From NCBI RefSeq assembly GCF_002909445.1, contig NZ_PPXC01000007.1:169727-233726 (forward strand): a stretch of DNA of 64,000 nt, written 5' to 3'. This document shows, in pieces, positions 36,531-44,820 of the stretch. Position numbers and translations under genes: made by a program. Within the stretch, counting starts at the first letter, position 1. Each line of letters starts with the position of its first letter. The stretch comes from Arthrobacter glacialis. GTDB taxonomy: Bacteria > Actinomycetota > Actinomycetes > Actinomycetales > Micrococcaceae. The notes beneath the pieces were generated by a model that was given only the letters and a program-made list of their open reading frames with translations, was not told the origin of the DNA and did not search any database.

Positions 36531-36746
36531 GCTTCTGAGTCCGGCGGATGGTTCAGGAAGCTATTCCACATATAGGCAGTGCCCCGGTCCCCATCGCGGC
36601 GCCAAAGACGTTGAGGCGATGGATACGTGGGCCGCAACTCAGGGCCACGAGCGAGGTGAATCACTACTTTCGACTCATACGTTACCCTTCATTGCCCGTT
36701 GGGCTAGGTAGTCGATTAGTCGAATGGATTGATTAAACCAGAAATG
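36531..36746. other. Intergenic region, no supported gene
   Basis: Upstream region of the secreted-protein gene; no convincing open frame. The tandem 20-bp repeat follows directly. Confidence 0.4.
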
Positions 36747-36786
36747 ATTGACCTGAGCTCTAGGAGATTGACCTGAGCTTCAGGAG
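36747..36786 (+). promoter_or_regulatory. Tandem 20-bp repeat upstream of secreted-protein gene
   Basis: ATTGACCTGAGCTCTAGGAG is followed at once by ATTGACCTGAGCTTCAGGAG. The AGGAG of the second copy continues into AGGAGAGGG, which is a strong ribosome-binding site 8 nt before the GTG at 36795. The unit may be a duplicated Shine-Dalgarno region or a regulator site. Confidence 0.6.
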
Positions 36787-36794
36787 AGGGTTAC

Positions 36795-37769
36795 GTGGAT
36801 GCTGGGCGGTCACACAGGCCACCCAAGAAATGGGGAAAAATGCGATACAAGACTTCATTGTTAGTTAGCTCAGCGACATTGGTGGGGTTGCTGTTCAGTG
36901 GCGCACCTGCGATGGCGCAGTCACCAAGTGAACTGGAGCCTTTGGAGGTTCTTGAGTCGGCCGGACTTTACTCGACTCCTTCGTTCGCAGCTACTAGCAA
37001 GGGTATGCAAGCTCAGTCTGATCCGTCGGGAGATTCGGTGTCATCTGAGTCAAACAGCACTGTGAATACTGTGGCCACGGATGCCGGCCTGAATTTGGTC
37101 GACGAGCTGGGTGCAACTCAGTTGACGATGAGTCCTGTCATCAAGGGCGCACCTGTCGTCGAAGGTGGGGCGGCCACGTATAAAACTGATCAGGGGTATT
37201 CCATGGTCCTCACCGATTCGACAGCCGGGCTTTCGGCGGGCTACAGCATCATCACGTCAGCGGATGCACCTTCCAACTACAGCTACTCCTTCGATGTTGA
37301 TGGATCACCTGCCAATCTGTCTGCTCTGGAGGATGGCTCGATCTTGGTTTCCGACAAGGACGGGAACCCCTCGAGCCTTGTTGCCCCAGCATGGGCAAAG
37401 GATGCTAACGGCACCTATCTCGAGACCAAGTACGAGATTGAAGGCAATGTCCTAACGCAGACTGTCAATCTCGATGGTGCTGCATTTCCCGTAATTGCCG
37501 ATCCGCGACTGCAGCAGAACCTGGCATTTTCCACAATAGAATTCACCCGCAGCGAGACCAACACCGCTTCATCCAGCACTGGCGGATTTATCGCCATTTG
37601 CGGCGGAGCTACAGCAGTATTTGCGCCGATTGGTGCAGTCTGTGGCGTCTTGGCCGGGGCATCGATCATTGTAGCTACCCAAGCCAAGAACACAGGCAAG
37701 TGCCTCGGCATCCGTATTGGGAACTGGGGAACAGCACCATTCCCCGTAATCGTGAACTGCTACGCTTAG
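36795..37769 (+). CDS. Secreted protein of unknown function with hydrophobic C-terminal segment
   Basis: A signal peptide is clear: RYKTSLLVSSATLVGLLFSG followed by APAMAQS, with cleavage expected after AMA. The GTG at 36795 has the best ribosome site (AGGAGAGGG) but gives a long basic N-region; the ATG at 36840 gives a standard signal peptide. Either may be used. The middle (about residues 60-240) is Ser/Thr/Asp-rich and looks beta-stranded. The C-terminus has a Gly/Ala-rich hydrophobic stretch between cysteines (CGGATAVFAPIGAVCGVL...) and ends in VIVNCYA. A 76-residue membrane protein follows. A bacteriocin-like role is conceivable but not shown. Confidence 0.7.
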   Translation: MDAGRSHRPPKKWGKMRYKTSLLVSSATLVGLLFSGAPAMAQSPSELEPLEVLESAGLYSTPSFAATSKGMQAQSDPSGDSVSSESNSTVNTVATDAGLNLVDELGATQLTMSPVIKGAPVVEGGAATYKTDQGYSMVLTDSTAGLSAGYSIITSADAPSNYSYSFDVDGSPANLSALEDGSILVSDKDGNPSSLVAPAWAKDANGTYLETKYEIEGNVLTQTVNLDGAAFPVIADPRLQQNLAFSTIEFTRSETNTASSSTGGFIAICGGATAVFAPIGAVCGVLAGASIIVATQAKNTGKCLGIRIGNWGTAPFPVIVNCYA

Positions 37770-37856
37770 TCGATAGCTTTGGTCCAGGGTATAATTCCGA
37801 GCCTTTGACCTCAAGGTTCTCTCAAGAACTACTCAGAGAAAGTGAGGTGAAGACAC

Positions 37857-38087
37857 ATGATGTCTTCAACCGAAATCCGCAGAATTGCCTTCAAAACAAG
37901 CTTCCGAAAGTACACGATTTTGTTTTTGGCGTTTTGCGTCTCGATCTGCGTCCTCCAGTTTATTGTGTGGCCAGGAAACGAAGTGTTCTCGAACACAACA
38001 GCTCTGCTGGTACCAACCGTGGTCTTTTTGTTCTTTTTCAAATTGAACGCTTCGGCACGAAAAACGAAATCGATTAGTCACAGATAG
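37857..38087 (+). CDS. Small two-segment membrane protein
   Basis: This 76-residue protein starts after GTGAGGTGAAG. It has two hydrophobic segments: TILFLAFCVSICVLQFIVW and ALLVPTVVFLFFFKL, joined by a short polar loop, with basic ends. It lies 87 nt behind the secreted-protein gene and ahead of a shared terminator, so the two are likely cotranscribed. Its size and position would suit an immunity protein or membrane partner for the secreted protein, but no homology supports that. Confidence 0.65.
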   Translation: MMSSTEIRRIAFKTSFRKYTILFLAFCVSICVLQFIVWPGNEVFSNTTALLVPTVVFLFFFKLNASARKTKSISHR

Positions 38088-38175
38088 CACGTTAGAGCGT
38101 TATCCCCCGTTGGCGCTACACTCGCCAAGGCAAACGAGGAAAACAATCTCGACTATCCTGCACATAGAGTCGTTG

Positions 38176-38207
38176 GACAGGGTCGCACCTTCTGGTGCGG
38201 CCCTGTC
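38176..38207 (+). terminator. Hairpin terminator
   Basis: GACAGGGTCGCACC, loop TTCT, GGTGCGGCCCTGTC (one G-U pair), then TTG. It ends the secreted-protein/membrane-protein pair. Confidence 0.75.
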
Positions 38208-38422
38208 TTGCTAGGCTCCCACCAAGCTGAAGTCTGACTACCAGCACCCAGACGGTGCCCAACAAAGAACGCAGCACCAACTCTCAGCTCTGAAATCCGC
38301 CCGTAGGTGCCAACCGGCACCTACCAATATCCTGGCCCACGCCAACGCTTTGAGTACCTACGGTTTCTACCACCCAGAGCCCTGCCTCATCTCTGGTCCT
38401 CGAATAGTCAAAATCCCCTTGC

Positions 38423-38719
38423 TCAACCATCTACGCCAAGGTCGCGTCCTATTTCGTCGGCGGTAGCCGTATGGCAGCGCCCCGCCCGAATGTCCTGAAC
38501 TTTCAGAGCGGCGATATCAGCCTGAGCAACACAGATGTACTGGTTCATCTTGACGATCGGCGGCAGCTTCATGCCGGCCAGGCGCTTCACAGTTTCTGAT
38601 GTCGGACGATTGAGTTCCTTGTCCAGGGTCACCTTTACCTGGGCAGCAAGAATTTCGCGACGCAAGGTATCGAAGACCTGATCCCTGTTTTCCGGGTCGT
38701 ATGCTCTGCTGATTGCCAT
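38423..38719 (-). CDS. Tandem-family small protein, copy 1
   Basis: The 98-residue protein follows a perfect AAGGAGGAC ribosome site. It begins MAISRAYDPENRDQVFDTLR and contains EILAAQVKVTLDKELNRPT, RLAGMKLPPIVKM and the C-terminal TATADEIGRDLGVDG. It is soluble and helical. The last ~25 residues could form a small helix-turn-helix (ADEIGRDLG). A near-duplicate lies at 39257-39553 and a third copy's end at 36465. Function is unknown. Confidence 0.7.
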   Translation of the reverse strand: MAISRAYDPENRDQVFDTLRREILAAQVKVTLDKELNRPTSETVKRLAGMKLPPIVKMNQYICVAQADIAALKVQDIRAGRCHTATADEIGRDLGVDG

Positions 38720-38833
38720 CGTTGTCCTCCTTGGTGCTTACATTGTGGCGTGTTGCAGGGTGCCCGTCTATGACTCCGGGACGACGCCGGATAGATCGTG
38801 GAGGCGGCAGTCGCATCCAAGATCTTGATGATT

Positions 38834-39121
38834 CGCTGGTGAACCTCAGGGCCTAGCCTCGAGATCTCATAACGGTGTGACCTACAAGGGCGGCGACATA
38901 GTCTTTTGCGAGGGGCCCGTGACCATCTGCAAGCCCAATTTTGACCCGTTCGCTGCGCACACGTGGCCAGAAATTGGTCACAGATCTTCTGGATCAGTGT
39001 CCCGCAAACCGGCGTGATGGGCAGTGGGAGTTGCGGGTGCAATGTGGGTGCGATGTGTACAACCCTGGGCAACAATGGGTTGACTAAGGGCTACGAGCTT
39101 GTCTGGCAGGCACAGGGCTGA
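38834..39121 (+). pseudogene. Frameshifted remnant of a cysteine-containing protein
   Basis: One frame reads GVTYKGGDIVFCEGPVTICK and FDPFAAHTWPEIGH; a one-base shift near 38985 continues it as WISVPQTGVMGSGSCGCNVG, ending GLTKGYELVWQAQG before a TGA at 39119-39121. The two parts look like one former protein with paired cysteines, perhaps secreted. No intact start is visible. Confidence 0.45.
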
Positions 39122-39256
39122 TCCCGCTGCTCCATAGCTGAAGTCCGACTGCCAGCACCCAGGCTGTGCCCAACGAAGAACGCAGCACCGACTCTCGGCC
39201 CTGATACCCTGAGCCCTTCCTCATCCAGTGTCCCCGAAGAGTCAAAATCCCCTTGC

Positions 39257-39553
39257 TCAACCATCCAGGCCAAGGTCGCGTCTCACTTCGTCGGCCGGCA
39301 TCGTCTGACGGCGCCCCGCACGAATGTCCAGGGCCTGCTTAACAACGGCACAAGTTTGAACATCACAGGAGTAGTGGGTCATCTGTACTATCGGCGGCAG
39401 CTTCATGCCGGCCAAGCGCATGACCATCTCGGATGTCTCACGCTTGAGTTCCCTATCCAAGGTAACTTTCAGCCGAGCGGCAAGAATCTCGCGACGCAAC
39501 ATATCAAAGACCTGATCACTGTTTTCTGGGTCATATGCTCTGCTGAATGCCAT
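39257..39553 (-). CDS. Tandem-family small protein, copy 2
   Basis: The 98-residue protein starts at the ATG at 39553 behind AAGGAGGACGACG, the same upstream sequence as copy 1. It reads MAFSRAYDPENSDQVFDMLR...EILAARLKVTLDREL...RLAGMKLPPIVQM...TMPADEVRRDLGLDG. Compared with copy 1 most changes are conservative, so both proteins appear to have been kept functional. The region downstream (39130-39205) is also duplicated, matching 38226-38292. Confidence 0.7.
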   Translation of the reverse strand: MAFSRAYDPENSDQVFDMLRREILAARLKVTLDRELKRETSEMVMRLAGMKLPPIVQMTHYSCDVQTCAVVKQALDIRAGRRQTMPADEVRRDLGLDG

Positions 39554-39728
39554 CGTCGTCCTCCTTGGTGCTTCCATTGTGGCGTGTTACCGGGTGCCCG
39601 TCCATACCCACGGTGACGGTGAACCGATGGCCATAGGAGCTGTCAGCGCTAAGCAGCCGCAAAATCCCCAGCAGGCTATCCGCCTAGTTTAGAAGGCTGC
39701 AACGTTGGTCGGGAACTGATGAGTTGGT

Positions 39729-39881
39729 TCATGAATTAGCGCCAGCTTCAAACTCGTTCTGAGGTTGATCATCCAGCACGGCTGCGTAATATTTGGCAGA
39801 ATCGTCCAAGGTCTTCAGCGGCCGCACATAGCGTGCCAGATCCACTGAGAAGCCAGCCAAACGAGACCTGCCCGGTGACAT
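39729..39881 (-). CDS. Short ORF or C-terminal remnant
   Basis: The frame from the ATG at 39881 encodes 50 residues: MSPGRSRLAGFSVDLARYVR, then KTLDDSAKYYAAVLDD and a TGA. The composition is protein-like and unlike a random frame. No ribosome site is obvious and the true gene may have been longer. Function unknown. Confidence 0.35.
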   Translation of the reverse strand: MSPGRSRLAGFSVDLARYVRPLKTLDDSAKYYAAVLDDQPQNEFEAGANS

Positions 39882-39988
39882 CTATATGGTCGTGAATGCT
39901 GCTGCCAAGGGTGGGTACATCGTGGCCAATTTCGGCTGGACGACGACCAGAAGTCTGTTGCCTCAAGTGGGCGTATGGCTGGCCGTAA

Positions 39989-40198
39989 CCGGCACCTTCA
40001 ACACCCTGGGCTGGGCATCGCAATTCGCTATCGTGTTTGAAACACCTTCCCGGTGGCGGACCTCCCAGCAAGCAATCTGGCCCTGTGTACCGCGTCGACT
40101 TCGAGGACTACGTTGTCGACGTCACGGACAGTCTTGTCCTATTCAGTCCACGGCCAACGGGCAACGTGCACCCCATCACAGCGAAAGTAGGGCAATGA
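39989..40198 (+). pseudogene. C-terminal remnant or short ORF overlapping the FtsK-like gene
   Basis: The frame has no ATG but ends with protein-like sequence: YRVDFEDYVVDVTDSLVLFS and then TGNVHPITAKVGQ. Its TGA overlaps the ATG of the FtsK-like gene (ATGA), as in translationally coupled genes. It may be the tail of a lost upstream gene, or start at a TTG near 40037. Confidence 0.4.
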
Positions 40199-41076
40199 AC
40201 TTCAGCGGACTCCAAGGCCTCAGACGCCGACACAGGCTATCCGAGACCAAACTTCACCATCCCTCTGCACCAGCAAAGGCGGCTGGTCCCCCTATTTTGG
40301 AGCTCGAGCTAGGTATCGGTAGGGACGGAACGCCGATCAGCTGGATATGCCAATCCACTCCGGGCAAATTGTTGGTCCAAGGACCTGCCAACTCAGGGAA
40401 GACATCTCTGCTTGCATCCATGGCGTCCCAGGCCACCGAGCATCTCGACGTCTACGCCTACCTCAACAGGGAAACCAACCGATCTCCAGGGTTCAAGGTC
40501 CAAACCAACGACCCTGTTGGCGCGATCGAACTTCTATTGGATGTACGGGATTCGATGAAATCAGCGCTGAACCAGCTCCAGGTCTACGAAGATTCATTTC
40601 TGACGGATGCCCAGCGACGTAGCCCTTCCTGGATGAACCTCTCCGCCTTGGCGCGGAAAGCGCCGCCCATTTGGCGCTCCATTTCTGCCATTGTGTTTAT
40701 TGACGATTTCGACGCGCTCTGCAGAGAGTGGACCCGAGGCGGCTCACGCTATTCCCACCCGCATGGCCCGTCTGGCATGGTAGAGGAGCTCGCCAGGGAT
40801 GGAGCAACAGCAGGGATCGGTGTTGTAGTCGCTGGACGTTCCCTAGCCCGGACCACCATCCCCTATGTATCTCGTGAAGGGTCTCTGCCCACCAGCACGC
40901 TGCTGCTGGGCCCTTCTACACTGGCCGAGAGGGAATCGTTCCTAAGCACGGACGTTGCTTCCCTTGAAGCGGGACAAGGGTCCGGACTCTATGAAGCCTG
41001 GGGAAGTGACGCTGCCGAAGTTGTTCAAGTAGATAACGCGAGGACTGGCGAGGTTCACGCACCACCCATCGAATAG
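40195..41076 (+). CDS. FtsK/SpoIIIE-like P-loop ATPase (short)
   Basis: From the ATG at 40195 the 293-residue protein shows GTPISWICQSTPGKLLVQGP, then the Walker A GPANSGKTS near residue 67, and Walker B IVFIDDFDALC near 160. A GIGVVVAGRSLARTTIP segment corresponds to the later sensor region. The layout is that of an FtsK/SpoIIIE-type DNA-pumping ATPase domain without N-terminal membrane helices or a gamma DNA-binding domain. In this mobilizable element it could act as a small coupling ATPase or be a remnant. A terminator follows. Confidence 0.65.
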   Translation: MNFSGLQGLRRRHRLSETKLHHPSAPAKAAGPPILELELGIGRDGTPISWICQSTPGKLLVQGPANSGKTSLLASMASQATEHLDVYAYLNRETNRSPGFKVQTNDPVGAIELLLDVRDSMKSALNQLQVYEDSFLTDAQRRSPSWMNLSALARKAPPIWRSISAIVFIDDFDALCREWTRGGSRYSHPHGPSGMVEELARDGATAGIGVVVAGRSLARTTIPYVSREGSLPTSTLLLGPSTLAERESFLSTDVASLEAGQGSGLYEAWGSDAAEVVQVDNARTGEVHAPPIE

Positions 41077-41117
41077 CAGCGGTTTCTCGCCTAGCCCCTG
41101 GAGCTGTATTCAGTTAC

Positions 41118-41156
41118 AAAGTAGCCCCTGCGTATCAGCGCAGGGGCTACTTTTTT
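41118..41156 (+). terminator. Intrinsic terminator
   Basis: GTAGCCCCTGCG, short loop, CGCAGGGGCTAC and six T residues. It ends the FtsK-like gene; a preceding AAA run also allows function on the other strand for the convergent gene. Confidence 0.9.
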
Positions 41157-41185
41157 ACACATCGGAGACTTTTGCTCAGCTTTGA

Positions 41186-41512
41186 TTAGCGCTCAGCGAT
41201 CACGCAACCTCGACGGAACTCAGATGGCACGTTGTGAAGTGTCGGGTCCAGTGGGACGCTTTCACCCAAGGCAAAAGCAATGCGCGGACGGTCGCCACCG
41301 GGGGTCGTGTAGGTCTCTTTGGAGAGATAGACACCAATGACTGACCAGGCACCAATCGACATTTTGTCCTTCACCGCCACGAGAACCTGGACATCTTCGC
41401 AAGAAGCGAAGGTACGCGGCCAGCCGGCATGAGCTGCCCAGGCTAGTTGCGTCATGGATCCACCAAGGGCGTAAGAATCGTTCACAGAGACAAAAATAGT
41501 CTTGCGGGTCAT
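41186..41512 (-). CDS. Small hypothetical protein
   Basis: 108 residues, start after AGGAAA. It reads MTRKTIFVSVNDSYALGG... and ends ...VPSEFRRGCVIAER. The middle, SIGAWSVIGVYLSKETY followed by RPRIAFALGESVPLDP, looks like a small beta-barrel, but no family is recognised. It is convergent with the FtsK-like gene. Confidence 0.6.
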   Translation of the reverse strand: MTRKTIFVSVNDSYALGGSMTQLAWAAHAGWPRTFASCEDVQVLVAVKDKMSIGAWSVIGVYLSKETYTTPGGDRPRIAFALGESVPLDPTLHNVPSEFRRGCVIAER

Positions 41513-41794
41513 GAGATTTTCCTATCCGACAAATGCGCGGAAGGTCGCGGGCCCGGCTTGGCTGGGGCCCTCGACTGCCGATGCTGTCGAGTAAAGCGAT
41601 CACCTAGTGCGTTCGCAGTGAGAAGACTATAACACAGTCCCGAGAAGCCACCGGCAGGGACGGTTTGGGATAACCGACGAGCAATAATCACTCCCCGAAG
41701 CCGCTGAAACGCAGAGTCCGCGATGTTTACCCGCAGGCCCTCTCGAATACACGGTCAGGCAGTCCCTTTGGCCTGTCAGTCAGGCTTCAGGCGT

Positions 41795-42133
41795 TCAACG
41801 ATCGTCGACTGAGTCTTCGTCGGACTCGGCGCCAGGATCGTCAGGGCTCTGATCCTTCTTGAACATTGACTTCAGCTTTTCAGTCGCTGTGGTCATGCTC
41901 GCTTTGCGCTCCTCCGAAACAGCCTTGCGCTTGATCTTATTGCGCCTGTAGACCTCAACACTGATGGCGGCCGCAGCCGTAACCGCAACTCCCACGGCGG
42001 CGCCTTGGCCACGCAGTTTCGGAGCAGCCTCGCCTACAGCAATAGCCGCAGCTGCGTCACCGATCTCCTTGATGATCTGTTCCGCGTTTTTGGCGAATTG
42101 GCCGTATATGCCTAAATTATCGAGCTGGCTCAT
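41795..42133 (-). CDS. Small hypothetical protein with one hydrophobic segment
   Basis: 112 residues, start after GGGGAGAC. A helical N-terminus (YGQFAKNAEQIIKEIGDAAA) precedes an Ala/Val-rich hydrophobic stretch (GAAVGVAVTAAAAISVEVYRR). A basic, then acidic tail closes the protein. It may be membrane-associated. No known domain. Confidence 0.6.
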   Translation of the reverse strand: MSQLDNLGIYGQFAKNAEQIIKEIGDAAAAIAVGEAAPKLRGQGAAVGVAVTAAAAISVEVYRRNKIKRKAVSEERKASMTTATEKLKSMFKKDQSPDDPGAESDEDSVDDR

Positions 42134-42358
42134 AGTGGTCTCCCCTGCACACGAATGAGCCGTCAGGGCTCATGGTTTCAAGTTCATATTCTGGCAGATG
42201 TCAGGGCCCGAATAGTACACGGGGGATGGACAAGGGAATCCCAGCAAGCCCCGGCCATACTCACGGTCAACAACCGGTCAAAAGAACTTGCAGCCCCCGG
42301 TCAAAACCACTGCCGCGGTCAACCCAGATTGCCGTCTATGGTCAGTCTAAAGTTGCAG

Positions 42359-42688
42359 CTAACAGGAGTCGGCCCGGCGCACGGACAACGCGGCTGGCAG
42401 CAGTACCTGGGTGCGGCCACAGCCGGCGCAGCGGGCGCGACGGGGTTGCACGGTCACCCGCGCATCGCCCAGGCCGCGGACGGAGCGGATGCATGCGTGC
42501 CCGTGGGGACGCAGCGGTGCCGAACAGCCCGGGCAGGGTATTTCCCCTGCCAGTAACGCCGCCTCGTCACGATGAGGGCTGCCCACGATCATCATCGTGC
42601 CCGCTCCTGCTCGTTTGCCAAACAACCATGTCAGTGGTTCTTGTCCACCATGCCCGCTCTTGGGAAAGGGCCACCTCGTGTTGAGCAT
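42359..42688 (-). pseudogene. Transposase-type zinc-finger protein, N-terminal fragment
   Basis: The frame contains CPGCSAPLRPHGHACIRSVR and ARCAGCGRTQVLLPAALSVR, the zinc-finger N-terminus found in DUF6431-type proteins linked to insertion sequences. The frame stops right after this domain, where related proteins continue into helix-turn-helix and catalytic parts. It is taken as an insertion-sequence remnant. Confidence 0.6.
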
Positions 42689-42999
42689 TGACCACCCGCA
42701 ACAGAGTAGTCACTTCAGCACCGGCAATCTGGCGAGACTCACCATGACGACGTGGCCGCGGTATGCATCAAGCACCACTCGGAATCAGAGGCCTGGTCGT
42801 CACGATGAAGCCGCCAATGAACCCCCGACCACGATGTCACCATCGTCACCCACAACGACCAATACATCACCAGAGAATGCGACGCGTAACACCCAGTCGA
42901 CACATTCTTCATATTGACCGGTGTTCCACTAACACTAAGAAACCCCCAGCAGATCGCCGAATTGGCTCGTCTGCCGGGGGTTGCTTTTTCATCGCCACC
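42689..42999. other. Region with a hairpin terminator, no intact gene
   Basis: A hairpin at 42940-42989 (AACCCCCAGCAGA ... TCTGCCGGGGGTT, one mismatch) lies just beyond the stop of the MobB-like gene and is followed by T runs on both strands. It should terminate the mobilization operon. To its left are short frames that look like remnants. Confidence 0.6.
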
Positions 43000-43947
43000 T
43001 CAGTAGCTGCTGTAAGACCCGCCCAACTTCTTACCGATCCACCAGGTGAGACAGCCGAACGCTGCCAGCACAACGCCAGCACCGCCAGCTATGGCCAGCT
43101 TCCAGTACCATTGCGATGCACTCAGGAACCACCCCCAAATGGTCTGAAGGATCGGCTGGAACCCCAGCGCTACCCAGATAGTCTGGGTCACCCCGAACAC
43201 CATGAACATGGCCAGTGCCAGGGGAAGGAGCACTGTCGCGATCTGTCCGACCATGCGCCAGGTCACCACCCCACCGAGCTTCTCAATCTGTTCGCTGGCC
43301 CGCGTCACCTGCATGGTGACCACCGCCCCAGCATCGTTGAGGGCAGTGCGGCCCTTCTCTAATTCGGCGAGCATCGGAGCACTCGCCTGTACGAAAGCCG
43401 CCTGGAGTGCTTGGTCATGCGCCGAGAGCTGGACAGCCAGCTGAGGCGTGAGAATGCCAGCAAGTTTCTCGTAGTTGACGCTGACAGTACCCACGCGCTT
43501 GGCCTCCTTAGCCAAGTCCGTACCCATCGTTGTCTCCAGCGCCTCGATCCGCGTCATCACTTTCTGCATTAGCGTGTGCGCTGACAGGTCCCCAGCGCTT
43601 ACGTTCGATCCGTCGGTGAACCTCACGCTTTTCCGGTCGCCCAGCAACTCCAGGATCTCCTTCTGTACGCTGGCTACCGTTGCCAGCATCTTCGCGTGCG
43701 AGTCGTTCGCGGAGGCGTCGGAGGGCGTCTGCGGCGGCATCGACCGCTGCATCTGTTCCAACTCGACCCACACCCGGTTCACGTTCTGCGATGTTTCGTT
43801 GGTGGCCTTGACTACTTCTCGTTGGTTTATCTCGATTCCTTCGAGCCGGTCGAACAACGCGCTCAATCTCTCCGAAGTCTGTTGCTGTTCGCTCGGCTCC
43901 TGCTGTTGGTGCTGCTGCTGCTGTTCGAGCGTGTCCATGATTCCCAT
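43000..43947 (-). CDS. MobB-like mobilization accessory protein
   Basis: A Gln-rich start (EQQQQHQQQEPSEQQQ) leads into a long coiled coil (RLSALFDRLEGIEINQREVV...). Then come IEKLGGVVTWRMVGQIATVL and two membrane segments near the C-terminus (LPLALAMFMVFGVTQ and IAGGAGVVLAAFGCLTWW). This is the layout of MobB-type proteins that help the relaxase at the membrane. An AAGGAGCAACGGC site precedes the ATG. The first 440 nt overlap the relaxase gene in another frame, as mobB overlaps mobA in ColE1-like plasmids. Confidence 0.7.
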   Translation of the reverse strand: MGIMDTLEQQQQHQQQEPSEQQQTSERLSALFDRLEGIEINQREVVKATNETSQNVNRVWVELEQMQRSMPPQTPSDASANDSHAKMLATVASVQKEILELLGDRKSVRFTDGSNVSAGDLSAHTLMQKVMTRIEALETTMGTDLAKEAKRVGTVSVNYEKLAGILTPQLAVQLSAHDQALQAAFVQASAPMLAELEKGRTALNDAGAVVTMQVTRASEQIEKLGGVVTWRMVGQIATVLLPLALAMFMVFGVTQTIWVALGFQPILQTIWGWFLSASQWYWKLAIAGGAGVVLAAFGCLTWWIGKKLGGSYSSY

Positions 43948-44818
43948 GCCGTTGCTCCTTCAGTTCCTGTTTCCTGATGAATATCTCGTCGAGACCGTCG
44001 GCGGTGAATTCCGGCGACAATGCTGATGCTTTGCGTCTGCGCATCCTAGGCTCCTTGCCGGGCGTGGAATTGTCGCGCATCTTGTAGATGATCCCGATGG
44101 CTGTGTCACCCTGCTTCTTACCCCGGTACCCGTCGTTCTTGACCTCGTGCCCTGCTGCGATGACCTCGACGCCCCGGGACTCACACGCCGCTGTGAACGT
44201 CACCATATCCACCGTTGAGGAATCAAGTGCGGCTTCTGTGATCGCGTCACCAACCTGCTGATCGAAGACAGCCATGTCACCGCGCTTAGCCGCCCAGTAA
44301 CCTTCGGAAGTCATGGGCACCGGTGAGAGCACCTGCATGCCCTCTTCCCGCATCAGCTCGTCGTTGGCACGCTTAACCTGCCAGTGCACGCGATAATCTC
44401 TGGGGGCCTTACCCGTGACGGTGTCGTGGTTCAGCACCGTGATATGTGCGTGGACACAGCCACCCTTTCCGTCGTCATGAACGACGACCATGGCGGGGCT
44501 GTTGGGGCGCATCTTCTTTGCCAGCAAGAATCCAAGGTCGCCAGCCCGTGACAAGTCATCAGGGTCGTTCACATCGAGCTCGTCGGGTGAGAATGAGAGG
44601 ACGTATGAATGAGCTTTCACCTTCCGCCCGTGCCCTTCAGCGAGCTGGTTGCCCAGCGCAATAAAGACATCGATGCTCGGGGCATCAGAGTAAAACCCCG
44701 GAGCCAGGCGGTTAGTGTCTGCGGCCTTGTGGCCCTTCTTCTTCACCCCGACGCCGAACTCCAGGTAGTCGGCACGGGTACCAAGATCGTAGACCGGCGA
44801 TACCGTGGTGATGCTCAT
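43508..44818 (-). CDS. Relaxase (MobA-like)
   Basis: The 436-residue protein carries the conserved histidine motif HAHITVLN near residues 122-129, preceded by VVVHDDGKGG, as in relaxases whose HxH...N residues bind the metal that helps break the oriT strand. An early tyrosine (YDLGTRADY) could be the nucleophile. Residues 1-270 form the relaxase domain; the tail is Arg/Ala-rich and low in complexity, which fits its double use as coding sequence for the overlapping MobB-like gene. It starts 2 nt after mobC. It should nick oriT for mobilization by a helper plasmid. Confidence 0.82.
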   Translation of the reverse strand: MSITTVSPVYDLGTRADYLEFGVGVKKKGHKAADTNRLAPGFYSDAPSIDVFIALGNQLAEGHGRKVKAHSYVLSFSPDELDVNDPDDLSRAGDLGFLLAKKMRPNSPAMVVVHDDGKGGCVHAHITVLNHDTVTGKAPRDYRVHWQVKRANDELMREEGMQVLSPVPMTSEGYWAAKRGDMAVFDQQVGDAITEAALDSSTVDMVTFTAACESRGVEVIAAGHEVKNDGYRGKKQGDTAIGIIYKMRDNSTPGKEPRMRRRKASALSPEFTADGLDEIFIRKQELKEQRHGNHGHARTAAAAPTAGAERTATDFGEIERVVRPARRNRDKPTRSSQGHQRNIAEREPGVGRVGTDAAVDAAADALRRLRERLAREDAGNGSQRTEGDPGVAGRPEKREVHRRIERKRWGPVSAHANAESDDADRGAGDNDGYGLG

Positions 44819-44820
44819 GG

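Noticed and set aside
42763-43362. Plus-strand 199-codon frame across the mobilization terminator
   Set aside because: It overlaps the MobB-like gene and a terminator, and its composition (Pro/His/Arg-rich) is that of an antisense frame.
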